From contig NZ_CP019724.1 in the NCBI RefSeq assembly GCF_002005225.1, positions 3,970,501-4,034,500 of the forward strand: a stretch of 64,000 bases of DNA. Direction: 5' to 3'. Positions 44,401 through 51,633 of the stretch are shown here, piece after piece (positions within the stretch are counted from its first letter, which is position 1; each line of letters opens with the position of its first letter). The DNA comes from Streptomyces pactum. GTDB taxonomy: Bacteria > Actinomycetota > Actinomycetes > Streptomycetales > Streptomycetaceae. The notes beneath the pieces are model-generated. The model searched no databases. It was not told the origin of the DNA and saw nothing but the letters and a program-made list of their open reading frames with translations. A program made the translations under genes and the position numbers.

Positions 44401-44866
44401 TCGCGGCGGACTCGAAGACGTGGACGTCCAGCTCGCCCTCCTCGACCCGCAGGAGGTACCCGGACGGTACGGTGCGCAGCCGGCCGGGTTCATCGATCAG
44501 CCGCCGCAGCCGGGTCACGTGGTTGTGCAGCGAGGCCCGCGCCGATGCCGGCGGGGCAGCGCCCCACAGCGCGTCCTCGAGCGACTCGACGGAAACGGAC
44601 CGCCCCGCCTCCAGCAGCAGCGCGGCGAGCAGGGCCCGTGCCTTGGGACTGGCGACGGGGATGGGGGCGGGTATGTGGACGGGGCTGGGGGTGGGGATGT
44701 GGTCGGGGTTGGGGGTGGGGATGTGGTCGGAGCTGGGGGTGGGTGCCGGGTTGGAGTGGGCGCCCGTATGAGGGGCAGGGACGGCGTCGTGCACCGTGGC
44801 GGCGGCGTCGGGGCCGTACAGGACCGGGGGTCCCAGCAGTCCGAACCGCAGGCGGTACCGCTTCAC
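41429..44866 (-). CDS. Large SARP-family regulator with BTAD, NB-ARC and TPR domains (AfsR-like)
   Basis: This 1145-residue protein starts at GTG 44866. It has an OmpR-like winged helix (FGLLGPPVLY at the N-terminus, then SPKARALLAALLLEAGRSVSVESLEDALWG), a BTAD helical domain (about 170-300), an NB-ARC ATPase with P-loop SGMAGVGKTALA (about 390-403) and LMLLDDAENAAQV, and C-terminal TPRs (about 850-1145, AIEQHRRSLAIGDEIGN type). Two repeat insertions stand out: HIPTP-like units inside the first winged-helix strand (about 42-70) and a Ser/Asp/Gly-rich stretch (about 769-846). Large SARPs regulate antibiotic production and development. No biosynthetic cluster is adjacent, so the target is unknown. 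Confidence 0.92.
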   Translation of the reverse strand: MKRYRLRFGLLGPPVLYGPDAAATVHDAVPAPHTGAHSNPAPTPSSDHIPTPNPDHIPTPSPVHIPAPIPVASPKARALLAALLLEAGRSVSVESLEDALWGAAPPASARASLHNHVTRLRRLIDEPGRLRTVPSGYLLRVEEGELDVHVFESAASEARAAHADGDWARVVRAGSAALALWRGAPLAGLPAEVGGYAFAQRLQETRLLLTEWYYDAELGLGGTRLESLVPELSALAAEYPLREAYHRQLMLALHRTGRRAEALAVHRDLRARLTEDLGIEPGPAVRAAHVEVLRGQAAPRNGVSQQVTTRDAAQQVTARRNSAPQKAPAQDAAPGPSGAAPPVRPVPEYAASPPRPAQLPAAPPHFTGRDAVRGALTRALAPGSHPRVAVVSGMAGVGKTALALHVAQGMKERFPDGQLYLNLHGATPGMSPLTPEQALTALLRDLGADPRLIPERPDAAAALLRSLLAPTRTLMLLDDAENAAQVRPLLPAGPGCAVIVTSRSPLAALDGAHRFPLAPLSGAESAALLRAASGRDGRYGPDAGHPLVELTGRLPLALRVVAARLAARRALTPDALAGQLAATEGRLNHLEYDDLSVRRSLAVAHDALAASDREADRDAALALRRIGALDLPAYGAPLLARLIDADEGRAGAALDRLVDVALLEETAYGRYAPHDLVREFAREIARGDAGTDDIAVIALRWYAAVAERVLTAIVEPGIDQDDRRRPTAAQPPGHATEVASVPPFARPEDAFAWGDLESENVVALVERYGSGGSDGSGGSDDSDGDGSDDSDGDGSDDSGGGGGGPDDDGDRSGGEGGDDGDRSGGEGGDDGDRSGGDSGDDAGNGGGGTLHLAVLVRLLFPYAQRSGRVAEMEVLGRAALDLARRHGDEAAEAHALGDLAGLHFLTGRLSDALALNDRSLAIWRRLGTVTRIRRCLTNRGLLLENLGRHDESAQALRRSLTYSQQLDDPWGEAITHSHLGNLYEHTDPRAAIEQHRRSLAIGDEIGNVIVQHSAHCNIGYAHLTLGEPAAAVEHFEESMRILGGHGDWHGESQTRLGLVRALRLLGRTERAADECAELLRRADARADRYTGGLARHQQGLLLRERGRDREAYERWRAALAALDGTDARAVAKELRELLADAPPTD
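42327..42560. repeat. Coding repeats: 24-bp and 36-bp units in the SARP linker
   Basis: The minus strand encodes serial GDDGDRSGGEGG units (three, 36 bp each) and DDSDGDGS units (24 bp). These form a flexible, acidic linker between the ATPase and TPR parts. Confidence 0.85.
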
Positions 44867-45166
44867 GCCGCCCTGCCACCTTCCTCACGGCCGTTCTCCG
44901 CCACGGCCGCCTCCGTCACGGCGACCCCCTCGTCAACGGAGAACCGTTGGCCATATGTTAGCGATCCGTTGGCAAGATCTGATGTGATCACATCATCGGA
45001 TCTGGCCCGGGGGTGCGCGCGTATAACGCGTTGCTCGGGGGAGTGTCGCCGCCGCGGCCGGGTCCGGGGACGTATGAGGGCCCCGTTCGTCAGAGGTGAA
45101 CGACCGGGGCTCTCGTCCTGCCCCCGCCGCCTCCTGCCTCGCGCACGCTCGGTCCGCTCGGCCGAC
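44867..45166. promoter_or_regulatory. Regulatory region upstream of the SARP gene
   Basis: This 300-bp gene-free stretch holds three structures. The 16-bp perfect palindrome TGATGTGATCACATCA lies at 44980-44995, flanked by AGATC and GGATCT. The octamer CCGTTGGC is repeated at 44944-44951 and 44966-44973, exactly 22 bp apart; read on the minus strand it is GCCAACGG, a spacing of two 11-bp turns as in SARP binding sites. A GT2 terminator hairpin lies at 45076-45114 (CCCCGTTCGT / ACGACCGGGG). The rest shows nothing recognisable. Confidence 0.6.
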
Positions 45167-46120
45167 TCAGATGACGGGCGGCCGTCCCAGCCGGGTGAGC
45201 CGCACCACCGTGCGCCAGCGCATCGGCCGCCGCTCCCCCGCGGGCTTGCGCAGGCCCTCCGCGAACCCTCCGAACCAGGCCCGCAGCCCGCCGAGCGACC
45301 GGTGGCGCGCCAGCGTGAGCAGCATCCACACGCCGAGATGGACCGGGATGAGCGGCAGCGGTAGCCGGCGACGGGCGAGCCAGACGCGGTTGCGGGCGTT
45401 GCCCCGGAAGTAGACGGCGTGCCGTGCGGGCGAGGTCTTCGGGTGCTGGAGCAGCAGCTCGGGCGCGTAGCGGATGCGCCACCCGGCGTCGGCCGCGCGC
45501 CAGGCCAGGTCGGTCTCCTCGTGTGCGAAGAAGAACTCCGCGGGCCAGTCGCCGACCTCGTCGAGCATCGCCGACCGCAGCGCGTGCCCGCCACCGAGGA
45601 AGCCGGTGACGTACCCGCCCCGCATGGGGTCGCAGGCGCCGACCCGGGGGACGTGCCGCTGCTGCGTCTCGCCGTGCTCGTCGGCGATCCGGAAACCCAC
45701 GATGCCGAGCCGGTCGTCGGCGGCGAACAGCTCGCCCACCCGGCGCAGCACATCGGCGTCCACGAGGAGCCCGTCGTCGTCCAGCTCCACGACCACGTCG
45801 ATGTCGCCGAACTCCCGCAGCCGCGCGAGCGCCACGTTCCGTCCGCCGGGGCAGCCGAGGTTCTCGTCGACCTCGATCGGCGTGACCTCGCCGGGCAGCG
45901 ACAGCCGTGCGGCGAACTCGGGCAGCGGGCAGCCGTTGCCGACGATCACGATCCGGGCGGGCGGGTCGTCCTGCCCGGCCACCGACTCCAGCAGGGCGTC
46001 GACCTCGGCGGGCCGGTTCCCCATGGTCACCACGGCGACGGCGATCCTCGGCGCGGCCACGGTGGCGGTCCCCGGTGCCCCCGCGACGGCCGTCCTCGGT
46101 GCACCCGTGTCCTCGCCCAT
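45167..46120 (-). CDS. Glycosyltransferase family 2 protein
   Basis: This 317-residue protein has an N-terminal GT-A fold (IAVAVVTMGNRPAEVDALLESVAGQ, VIVGNGC, ENLGCPGGRNVALARLREFGDIDVVVELDDDGLL with the DxD motif, and GAFFF-like AEFFFAHEETDLAWRAADAGWRIRYAPELLLQHP). The C-terminus is basic and amphipathic and may associate with the membrane. It resembles rhamnosyl/galactofuranosyl-type transferases; donor and acceptor are unknown. ATG 46120 has GAGGTGAGGG close upstream. Confidence 0.88.
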   Translation of the reverse strand: MGEDTGAPRTAVAGAPGTATVAAPRIAVAVVTMGNRPAEVDALLESVAGQDDPPARIVIVGNGCPLPEFAARLSLPGEVTPIEVDENLGCPGGRNVALARLREFGDIDVVVELDDDGLLVDADVLRRVGELFAADDRLGIVGFRIADEHGETQQRHVPRVGACDPMRGGYVTGFLGGGHALRSAMLDEVGDWPAEFFFAHEETDLAWRAADAGWRIRYAPELLLQHPKTSPARHAVYFRGNARNRVWLARRRLPLPLIPVHLGVWMLLTLARHRSLGGLRAWFGGFAEGLRKPAGERRPMRWRTVVRLTRLGRPPVI

Positions 46121-46395
46121 GCCCTCACCTCGTCCCGGCCGACCACGTGTGCGCGATGCTAACCGTCCACGGCCCGGATTCCCGGCGTACGCCGCCCGGC
46201 GGCCGGCGGTTCGCCGCACCGGGCCCCCGCCCGCCCGGCCGCCCGCGTCCTTCGGCCCGGGGCGGGGCGGGGCGCGGGGAGGGGGCATCGATGTGGACGG
46301 TGTTCTCCGACCCGGCGCGGCACCACCGTCCAGCGGCCCGGGCACGTCCGATTCGTTCAAGGCAACGGTGACGACGGCCCGCTACCTTCGCTTCC
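46121..46395. other. Intergenic region between divergent glycosyltransferase and SRPBCC genes
   Basis: About 275 bp, very G+C-rich with GGGGCGGGGC runs near 46260. It must hold two divergent promoters, but no convincing boxes or operators were seen. Confidence 0.5.
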
Positions 46396-46809
46396 ATGAA
46401 CAGCCACGGCAAGGAATCGCGCCACCTGGGCATCTACATCGACCGCTCCGTCGACGACGTCTACGCCTACGCCTCGGACCCGGTCAACCTGCCCGCGTGG
46501 GCCCACGGTCTGGGGGACTCCATCGAGAAGGCCGGAGACCAGTGGATCGCGGAGTCCTCCCCCATGGGACGGGTCACGATCACCTTCGTGCCGCCCAACG
46601 AGCTGGGCGTCCTCGACCACGACGTCACGCTGCCCTCCGGCCGGACCGTCCACAACCCGGTCCGCGTGATCGCCAGCGACGAGGGGAGCGAGGTGGTGTT
46701 CACCATCCGCCGGCAGCCGGAGATGAGCGACGCCGACTTCGAGCGGGACGCCGGCATGGTCGCCGCCGACCTGGCCCGGCTCAAGGAGCTGCTGGAATCC
46801 GCCTCATGA
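46396..46809 (+). CDS. SRPBCC (polyketide cyclase/START-like) family protein
   Basis: This 137-residue protein starts YIDRSVDDVYAYASDPVNLPAWAHGLGDSIEKAGDQW and contains VTITFVPPNELGVLDHDVTLPSGRTVHNPVRVI, the classic SRPBCC helix-grip layout. It ends with a helix EMSDADFERDAGMVAADLARLKELLES. Such single-domain proteins bind small hydrophobic ligands. The function is unknown. Confidence 0.85.
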   Translation: MNSHGKESRHLGIYIDRSVDDVYAYASDPVNLPAWAHGLGDSIEKAGDQWIAESSPMGRVTITFVPPNELGVLDHDVTLPSGRTVHNPVRVIASDEGSEVVFTIRRQPEMSDADFERDAGMVAADLARLKELLESAS

Positions 46810-47097
46810 GTGCTTCCGGGGTGGGCGTATCCCGGCGAGAATCACGCGGTGGGTGAGCCGGAGGAAGACGTCGTGCCCGCCGACGCACGCCGCCCAATGG
46901 CCGCTTAGCCGCCGTCCGGCTGCTTCAGGAAGACCGAACTGCCCCCGCGACGCGTGGGACCGGGGCAGTCGGGCCGCATGGTGGCCGAGGACGAGGGCGG
47001 GTCCGCACCCCGGCCGCACGCGTGGCGCACACCTCTGCCAAAATCGCGCCGAAGGCGGCCACCGGGCATCGGGGCCGACCTACGAGAGGACAACTTC
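46810..47097. other. Gene-free stretch upstream of the panE-like gene
   Basis: 288 bp with no supported reading frame. Nothing beyond the GAGAGGA ribosome site at about 47084-47090 was recognised. Confidence 0.5.
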
Positions 47098-48048
47098 ATG
47101 ACGCTCACGACGAGCAAGCCCACGGTGGCCGTTCTGGGACCGGGCGGGATCGGCGGTCTGCTGGCCGCCCTGCTGTCCCGCTCCGGCCACCGCGTCATCT
47201 GCCTGGCCCGCGAGGCCACGGTGCGCGCCTTGCGCAGCGACGGGATCGTGGTCCGCAGCCGTCAGTTCGGCGACTTCACCGCGACAGTGGAAGCGGACAC
47301 CGAACTGCGTGAGCCGGTCGACGCGTGCCTGATCACCGTCAAGCAGACCGCTCTGGAAGCCGCGCTCACCAGCGTCCCGCCGGCGGCCCTCGGCGACGCC
47401 CTCGTCGTACCGCTGCTGAACGGCGTCGAACACCCCGCGACTCTCCGGGCTCGCTACCGGCCTGACCGGGTGGCCCCCGGAGTGATCCGCGTGGAGTCCG
47501 CCCGCGTGGCCACCGGGGGCACCGGGGGCACCGGGAGCACCGGGAGCACCGGGCCCGTCGTCGTCGAGCACGGCAGCCCGTTCACCGAGATCGACTTGGC
47601 CGCCGGCACGGCACCCCTGGCCCGCGTCGAAGCCCTGGCGGCCACCCTGTCCGCAGCGGGCACCACAGCCCGCGTGGCCGAGGACGAGACCACCGCCCTG
47701 TGGGCGAAAATGGCCTTCCTCGCCCCTCTCGCCCTCCTCACCACCCGGTACGGCGCTCCCCTCGGAGAGGTCCGCACCCGCCACCAGGAGGAACTGGAGA
47801 GCCTGGTCGCCGAGACCGCCGCGGTCAGCCGCGCCTGCGGTGCGCCGGCGGACCCCGCCCAAGCCCTGGCCCGCTACGACGCCTTCCCGGCCGACACCAG
47901 GTCCTCCATGCAACGCGACGCGGAGGCGGGCCGGCCCCTGGAACTCGACGCCATCGGCGGAGCGCTGCTGCGCGCGGCCGACCGGCACGGGGTACTCGTA
48001 CCGGTGACCACCCGCCTGGTACGGGAACTGCGGGCCGCGGGCCACTGA
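47098..48048 (+). CDS. Ketopantoate reductase family protein (PanE/ApbA-like)
   Basis: This 316-residue protein has the N-terminal NAD(P) site VAVLGPGGIGGLLAALLSRSGHRV. VDACLITVKQTALEAALTSVP, VVPLLNGVEHPATLRAR and the C-terminal LWAKMAFLAPLALLTTRYG...SSMQRDAEAGRPLELDAIGGALLRAA are characteristic. The family reduces 2-ketopantoate to pantoate, but many paralogues have other substrates, so the panE function is uncertain. A GGTGGTGSTGSTG insertion at about residues 140-152 comes from five 9-bp repeats. GAGAGGA precedes ATG 47098. Confidence 0.87.
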   Translation: MTLTTSKPTVAVLGPGGIGGLLAALLSRSGHRVICLAREATVRALRSDGIVVRSRQFGDFTATVEADTELREPVDACLITVKQTALEAALTSVPPAALGDALVVPLLNGVEHPATLRARYRPDRVAPGVIRVESARVATGGTGGTGSTGSTGPVVVEHGSPFTEIDLAAGTAPLARVEALAATLSAAGTTARVAEDETTALWAKMAFLAPLALLTTRYGAPLGEVRTRHQEELESLVAETAAVSRACGAPADPAQALARYDAFPADTRSSMQRDAEAGRPLELDAIGGALLRAADRHGVLVPVTTRLVRELRAAGH

Positions 48049-48090
48049 GGCACGTATCGCAGTGCGGTCGTGACCCTCGGAAAACAAGAA

Positions 48091-48119
48091 GCCCAGGTCA
48101 GAGATTCTCTGTCCTGGGC
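48091..48119. terminator. Terminator between the panE-like gene and tRNA-Thr
   Basis: GCCCAGGTCAGAGA (48091-48104) pairs with TCTCTGTCCTGGGC (48106-48119) with one mismatch. It lies directly after the 3' end of the leftward tRNA and 42 bp past the panE-like stop. Read leftward it is followed by TTCTTGTTTTCC, so it works best as the tRNA terminator. Confidence 0.85.
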
Positions 48120-48127
48120 CTTCATGG

Positions 48128-48201
48128 AGCCGCCTTCGGGATTCGAACCCGAGACCTACGCATTACGAGTGCGTTGCTCTGGCCATCTGAGCTAAGGCGG
48201 C
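48128..48201 (-). tRNA. tRNA-Thr (anticodon CGT)
   Basis: A 74-nt cloverleaf on the minus strand. The acceptor GCCGCCT pairs with AGGCGGC, the discriminator base is U, the D arm includes GCTCAGATGGCCAGAGC, and the anticodon stem-loop GCACTCGTAATGC carries anticodon CGT. The T arm is TCGGGTTCGAATCCCGA. CCA is not encoded. It reads ACG codons, the second most used Thr codon in this G+C-rich genome. Confidence 0.97.
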
Positions 48202-48280
48202 GTGCGCTGTGCACCATGGTGCGATCAGCAACGTCGGTAAGTCTACACAGTTTCCGGGGGTGCTTCGTACCCGCCCCGTA

Positions 48281-48329
48281 CCGCCCCGCACCCGCCCCGG
48301 AGGCCGGAGCTCCGGGGCGGGTGGGGCGG
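48281..48329 (-). terminator. Terminator of the S33 peptidase gene
   Basis: A very stable hairpin: CTCCGGGGCGGGTGGGGCGG (48310-48329) pairs over 20 bp with 48281-48302, with a 2-nt bulge and a 7-nt loop. It begins 12 bp past the peptidase stop. Confidence 0.8.
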
Positions 48330-48340
48330 CTGCCGGGGTG

Positions 48341-49960
48341 CTACGAGCAGCGTTTGCCGTCCTCCGGTGCGGTGCCGCGCAGCAGGTAGGCGTTGATCGC
48401 GGAGTCGATGCAGGCGCTGCCGCGGCCGTAGGCGGTGTGGCCGTCGCCCTCGTAGGTGAGGAGGCGGCCGGAGGAGAGCTGGCCGGCCAGCGCCTCGGCC
48501 CAGCGGTACGGGGTGGCCGGGTCGCGGGTGGTGCCGACCACGACGATGGGGGTGGCGCCGGCGGCCTCGATGCGGTGGGGTTCACCCGTGGGCCGCACCG
48601 GCCAGTACGCGCAGTTCAGGGAGGACCAGGCGAGGCCCTCACCGAAGACCGGGGACGCCTTCTCGAAGTCGGGGAGCGCGTCGCGCACCTCGTCCGGGGA
48701 GGAGAAGGCCGCGGGGAGGTCGAGGCAGTTCACGGCGGCGTTGGCGAACATCAGGTTGCTGTAGCCGCCGTCGGCCTCGCGCTCGTAGTAGCTGTCCGAG
48801 AGGACCAGGAGGCCGGCGCCGTCGTTCTCCTTCATCGCCGAGGTCAGCGACTCGCGCAGTCGCTGCCAGGCACCCTCGTCGTACATCGCCGCGATCACAC
48901 CGGTGGTGGCCAGTGACTCGGTGAGCTTGCGGCCGTCGGCGTCGCCGGCGGGGAGGGGCTTGGCGTCCAGGTCGTCGAAGAAGGCTTTGAGGTTCTTGCC
49001 GACCTGGTCGGGGGTGGTGCCCTGGTCGTCGAGGGGGCAGTCGGGCTGCTTCACGCAGTCCTTCGCGAAGGACCGGAACGCCGTCTCGAAGCCGGCCGTC
49101 TGCTCCAGGTTCAGCCGGCGCGCGGGCAGCGACGGGTCCATCGCGCCGTCCAGGACGAGTCGGCCCGCCCGGTCCGGGAACAGGCCCGCGTACGTCGCCC
49201 CGAGGAAGGTGCCGTACGAGGCGCCCACGTAGGTCAGCTTCTCGTCGCCCAGCACCGCCCGCAGGATGTCCATGTCGCGCGCCGCCTCGACGGTCGACAC
49301 GTGCCGCAGCAGCTTGGGCGCGTCCGCTCCGCAGCCCTCGGCGAACTCCTTGTACGCGTCGACCAGCTCGTCCGCCTCGCCCTCGTCGTCCGGGGTGACG
49401 TCCGTCCGCGTGTACGCGTCCATCTCGCGGCCGTCCAGGCACTCGATGGGCTCGCTGCGGGCCACACCCCGGGGATCGACCGCCACCATGTCGTACTGGG
49501 CGCGGACCTCCTGCGGGTAGCCGATGCCCGCGTACTGCTGGAGGTAGCCGATGGCCGAACCGCCGGGCCCGCCCGGGTTCACCAGCAGGGAGCCGAGCCG
49601 CTTGCCGGGACCGGTGGCCTTCTTGCGGGCCACGGCGAGCCGGACGTCCCCCTCGGTCGGCTTCGCGTAGTCGAGCGGGGCCTTCATGGTGGCGCACTGG
49701 AAGCCGGGGACGCCGCAGTCGCGCCAGCTCAGCTTCTGCTCGTAGTACGGCGCGAGCGCGGGGGGTGTGGCCTGCGGCAACGCGGCCAGTGACACCTTCG
49801 CCGCCTCCGTCGCGCCGGCCGCCTCGGCCGCCGCCGAACCGGCGGACGTCGACGCGCCCCCGGCCGAGCAGGCGGTGGCGAGCAGCGCGGCGGCGAGAAG
49901 CGTGGCTCCGGTACGGGTCCTGCCGGTGCGGGTCCTGCGGTGGGTGCGCCTTGTGTGCAT
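48341..49960 (-). CDS. Lipoprotein alpha/beta-hydrolase, tripeptidyl aminopeptidase-like (S33)
   Basis: This 539-residue protein has a basic N-terminus and lipobox LLATAC (Cys about 31), then a Ser/Ala linker. The hydrolase core has LLVNPGGPGGSAIGYL (oxyanion region), DMVAVDPRGVARS, nucleophile elbow GASYGT, the C-terminal Asp in TTRDPATPYRWAEALA and the His in DGHTAYG. The C-terminal TAP-like domain (PF08386) ends the protein. It matches the Streptomyces SlpD/SlpE/Tap secreted aminopeptidases, which release tripeptides from proteins. It is anchored to the outer face of the membrane. Confidence 0.93.
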   Translation of the reverse strand: MHTRRTHRRTRTGRTRTGATLLAAALLATACSAGGASTSAGSAAAEAAGATEAAKVSLAALPQATPPALAPYYEQKLSWRDCGVPGFQCATMKAPLDYAKPTEGDVRLAVARKKATGPGKRLGSLLVNPGGPGGSAIGYLQQYAGIGYPQEVRAQYDMVAVDPRGVARSEPIECLDGREMDAYTRTDVTPDDEGEADELVDAYKEFAEGCGADAPKLLRHVSTVEAARDMDILRAVLGDEKLTYVGASYGTFLGATYAGLFPDRAGRLVLDGAMDPSLPARRLNLEQTAGFETAFRSFAKDCVKQPDCPLDDQGTTPDQVGKNLKAFFDDLDAKPLPAGDADGRKLTESLATTGVIAAMYDEGAWQRLRESLTSAMKENDGAGLLVLSDSYYEREADGGYSNLMFANAAVNCLDLPAAFSSPDEVRDALPDFEKASPVFGEGLAWSSLNCAYWPVRPTGEPHRIEAAGATPIVVVGTTRDPATPYRWAEALAGQLSSGRLLTYEGDGHTAYGRGSACIDSAINAYLLRGTAPEDGKRCS

Positions 49961-50111
49961 TCAGCGATCGTAACTCTCCGCAATGGCCGCGATGCGTTGC
50001 GTGTGCGACGTGCCTCGTACGAGTTACGTCGTCAATCGGCGTCTCGACGTCAAGGCGTCTCGGCGTGTCCGGCCGCTCGCGACGACCCGTCCACCGGCGG
50101 GCCGGGAACCG

Positions 50112-51317
50112 TCAGCCCGCTCTCAGTGCCATCGTCATCGCCTCCACCGCGAGCAACGGCGGCACATTGCGGTCGAGGGCCTCCCCGCAGGCGGCGATCG
50201 CCTCGATGCGGCGGAGGGTGGACTCGGGGGAGCTGCCGCGGGCGAGCCGCTCCAGGGCGTCCTCGGCTTCGGCGTTGGCGATGGCCACGCGGGAGCCGAG
50301 CTGGAGCGCCAGGACGTCGCGGTAGAAGGCGGTGAGATCGCTCAGGGCGAGGTCGAGGCTGTCACGCTGGGTGCGCGTCTTGCGACGCTTCTGCTTCTCC
50401 TCCAGTTCCTTCATCACCCCCGCCGTGCCGCGAGGCAGCCGGCCTCCCTGGGCCGCGCCCAGCGCCGCCTTCAGCTCGTCGGTCTCCTTGGTGTCCATGC
50501 CCTCGGCGAGTTGCTTGGCGTCCTCGGCCGCCGCGTCGACCAGCTCCTGGGCCGCCTTGAGCGCGCTGCCGACGTCGCCGACCCGCAGCGGCAGCTTCAG
50601 CACGGCGGCCCGGCGCGCCCGGGCGGCCGGGTCGGTGGCCAGGCGGCGGGCACGGTCGACGTGCCCCTGGGTGGCGCGGGCCGCCGCACCGGCGACGTCC
50701 GGCTCGACGCCCTCTCGCCGTACGAGCATGTCGGCGACCGCCTCGACCGACGGCGTGCGCAGGTTCAGGTGGCGGCAGCGGGAGCGGATGGTGGGCAGGA
50801 CGTCCTCGACGGACGGGGCGCACAGCAGCCAGACCGTCCGCGGGGCGGGCTCCTCGACCGCCTTGAGGACGGCGTTGGCGGACTTCTCGTTCAGCCGCTC
50901 GGCGTCTTCGACGAGGATGATCTGCCAGCGGCCGGTCGCCGGCGAGGTGAACGACTTGCGCACGGTGTCCCGCATGTCCCGCACCAGGATCTCCGCGCCC
51001 ACGGCGGCCACCGTGCTGACGTCCGCGTGGGTGCCGAGGAGCGCGGTGTGGCATCCGTCGCAGAAGCCGCAACCGGGGACGCCGCCGAGCGCCCGGTCGG
51101 GGCTCACGCACTGCAGCGCGGCGGCGAAGGCACGCGCCGTCTGCGTCACTCCCGCGCCGGGCGGGCCGGTGAACAGCCAGGCGTGCGTCATGCTCGACGC
51201 CTCGGGCAGCGGCCGGTCGGCCGCCGCGGCGGTGACGAAGGCATCGGCGTCCCGGGCAGCGGCGGCGAGCTGCTCGCTCACCCTCTCCTGCCCGACGAGG
51301 TCGTCCCACACGGTCAT
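50112..51317 (-). CDS. holB: DNA polymerase III delta' subunit
   Basis: This 401-residue clamp-loader subunit reads MTVWDDLVGQERVSEQLAAAA, a modified P-loop GPPGAGVTQTA (Lys lost, as is normal for delta', which does not bind ATP), and a zinc module GVPGCGFCDGCHT (about 76-88). VEDAERLNEKSANAVLKAVEEPAPRTVWLLCA contains the SRC-like trigger region ending TIRSRCRHL. A long charged helix (ELEEKQKRRKTRTQ) occurs in the C-terminal part. It lies downstream of tmk on the same strand, the usual tmk-holB order. Confidence 0.94.
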   Translation of the reverse strand: MTVWDDLVGQERVSEQLAAAARDADAFVTAAAADRPLPEASSMTHAWLFTGPPGAGVTQTARAFAAALQCVSPDRALGGVPGCGFCDGCHTALLGTHADVSTVAAVGAEILVRDMRDTVRKSFTSPATGRWQIILVEDAERLNEKSANAVLKAVEEPAPRTVWLLCAPSVEDVLPTIRSRCRHLNLRTPSVEAVADMLVRREGVEPDVAGAAARATQGHVDRARRLATDPAARARRAAVLKLPLRVGDVGSALKAAQELVDAAAEDAKQLAEGMDTKETDELKAALGAAQGGRLPRGTAGVMKELEEKQKRRKTRTQRDSLDLALSDLTAFYRDVLALQLGSRVAIANAEAEDALERLARGSSPESTLRRIEAIAACGEALDRNVPPLLAVEAMTMALRAG

Positions 51318-51633
51318 GGGTCACGCCGTCCTTCCGTCACACATCCGCCATCGCACCGCGCCGCGCGCATCCGGGTCGCGTCGCGCCCTCTATTGTGCGG
51401 GGCGGCACTGACAACGAGCCCGCGGGCGGTCTGCCCGGGGCCGGGCCTTGATGGCCTCGCTGAGGCCTGGGGCAGAAGACCGGCCTGAGGACCGAGCTGA
51501 AGCCCGAGGCAACAGACCGGCCTGAGGACCGAGCTGAGGCCTGGGGCAGCGGACCGGCCTGAAGACCGCGCCGAGGACCGGGTCCCCAGGACCGGCCGCT
51601 CAGGCCGAGGGCCGGGTCCCGAGGCCCGGCGGC
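51318..51633. repeat. Gene-free 316 bp between tmk and holB with 37-bp tandem repeats
   Basis: Three 37-bp units starting CTGAGGCCTGGGGCAG, CTGAAGCCCGAGGCAA and CTGAGGCCTGGGGCAG lie at 51460-51496, 51497-51533 and 51534-51570; each ends in ACCGGCCTGAGGACCG-like sequence. A decayed fourth copy continues to about 51610. The part next to holB (51318-51450) shows no repeats and should hold its promoter; no boxes were identified. Confidence 0.88.

Noticed and set aside
51140..51170. Missing Lys in the HolB P-loop (GPPGAGVT)
   Set aside because: Delta' subunits normally lack a functional P-loop; this is family-typical and not damage.
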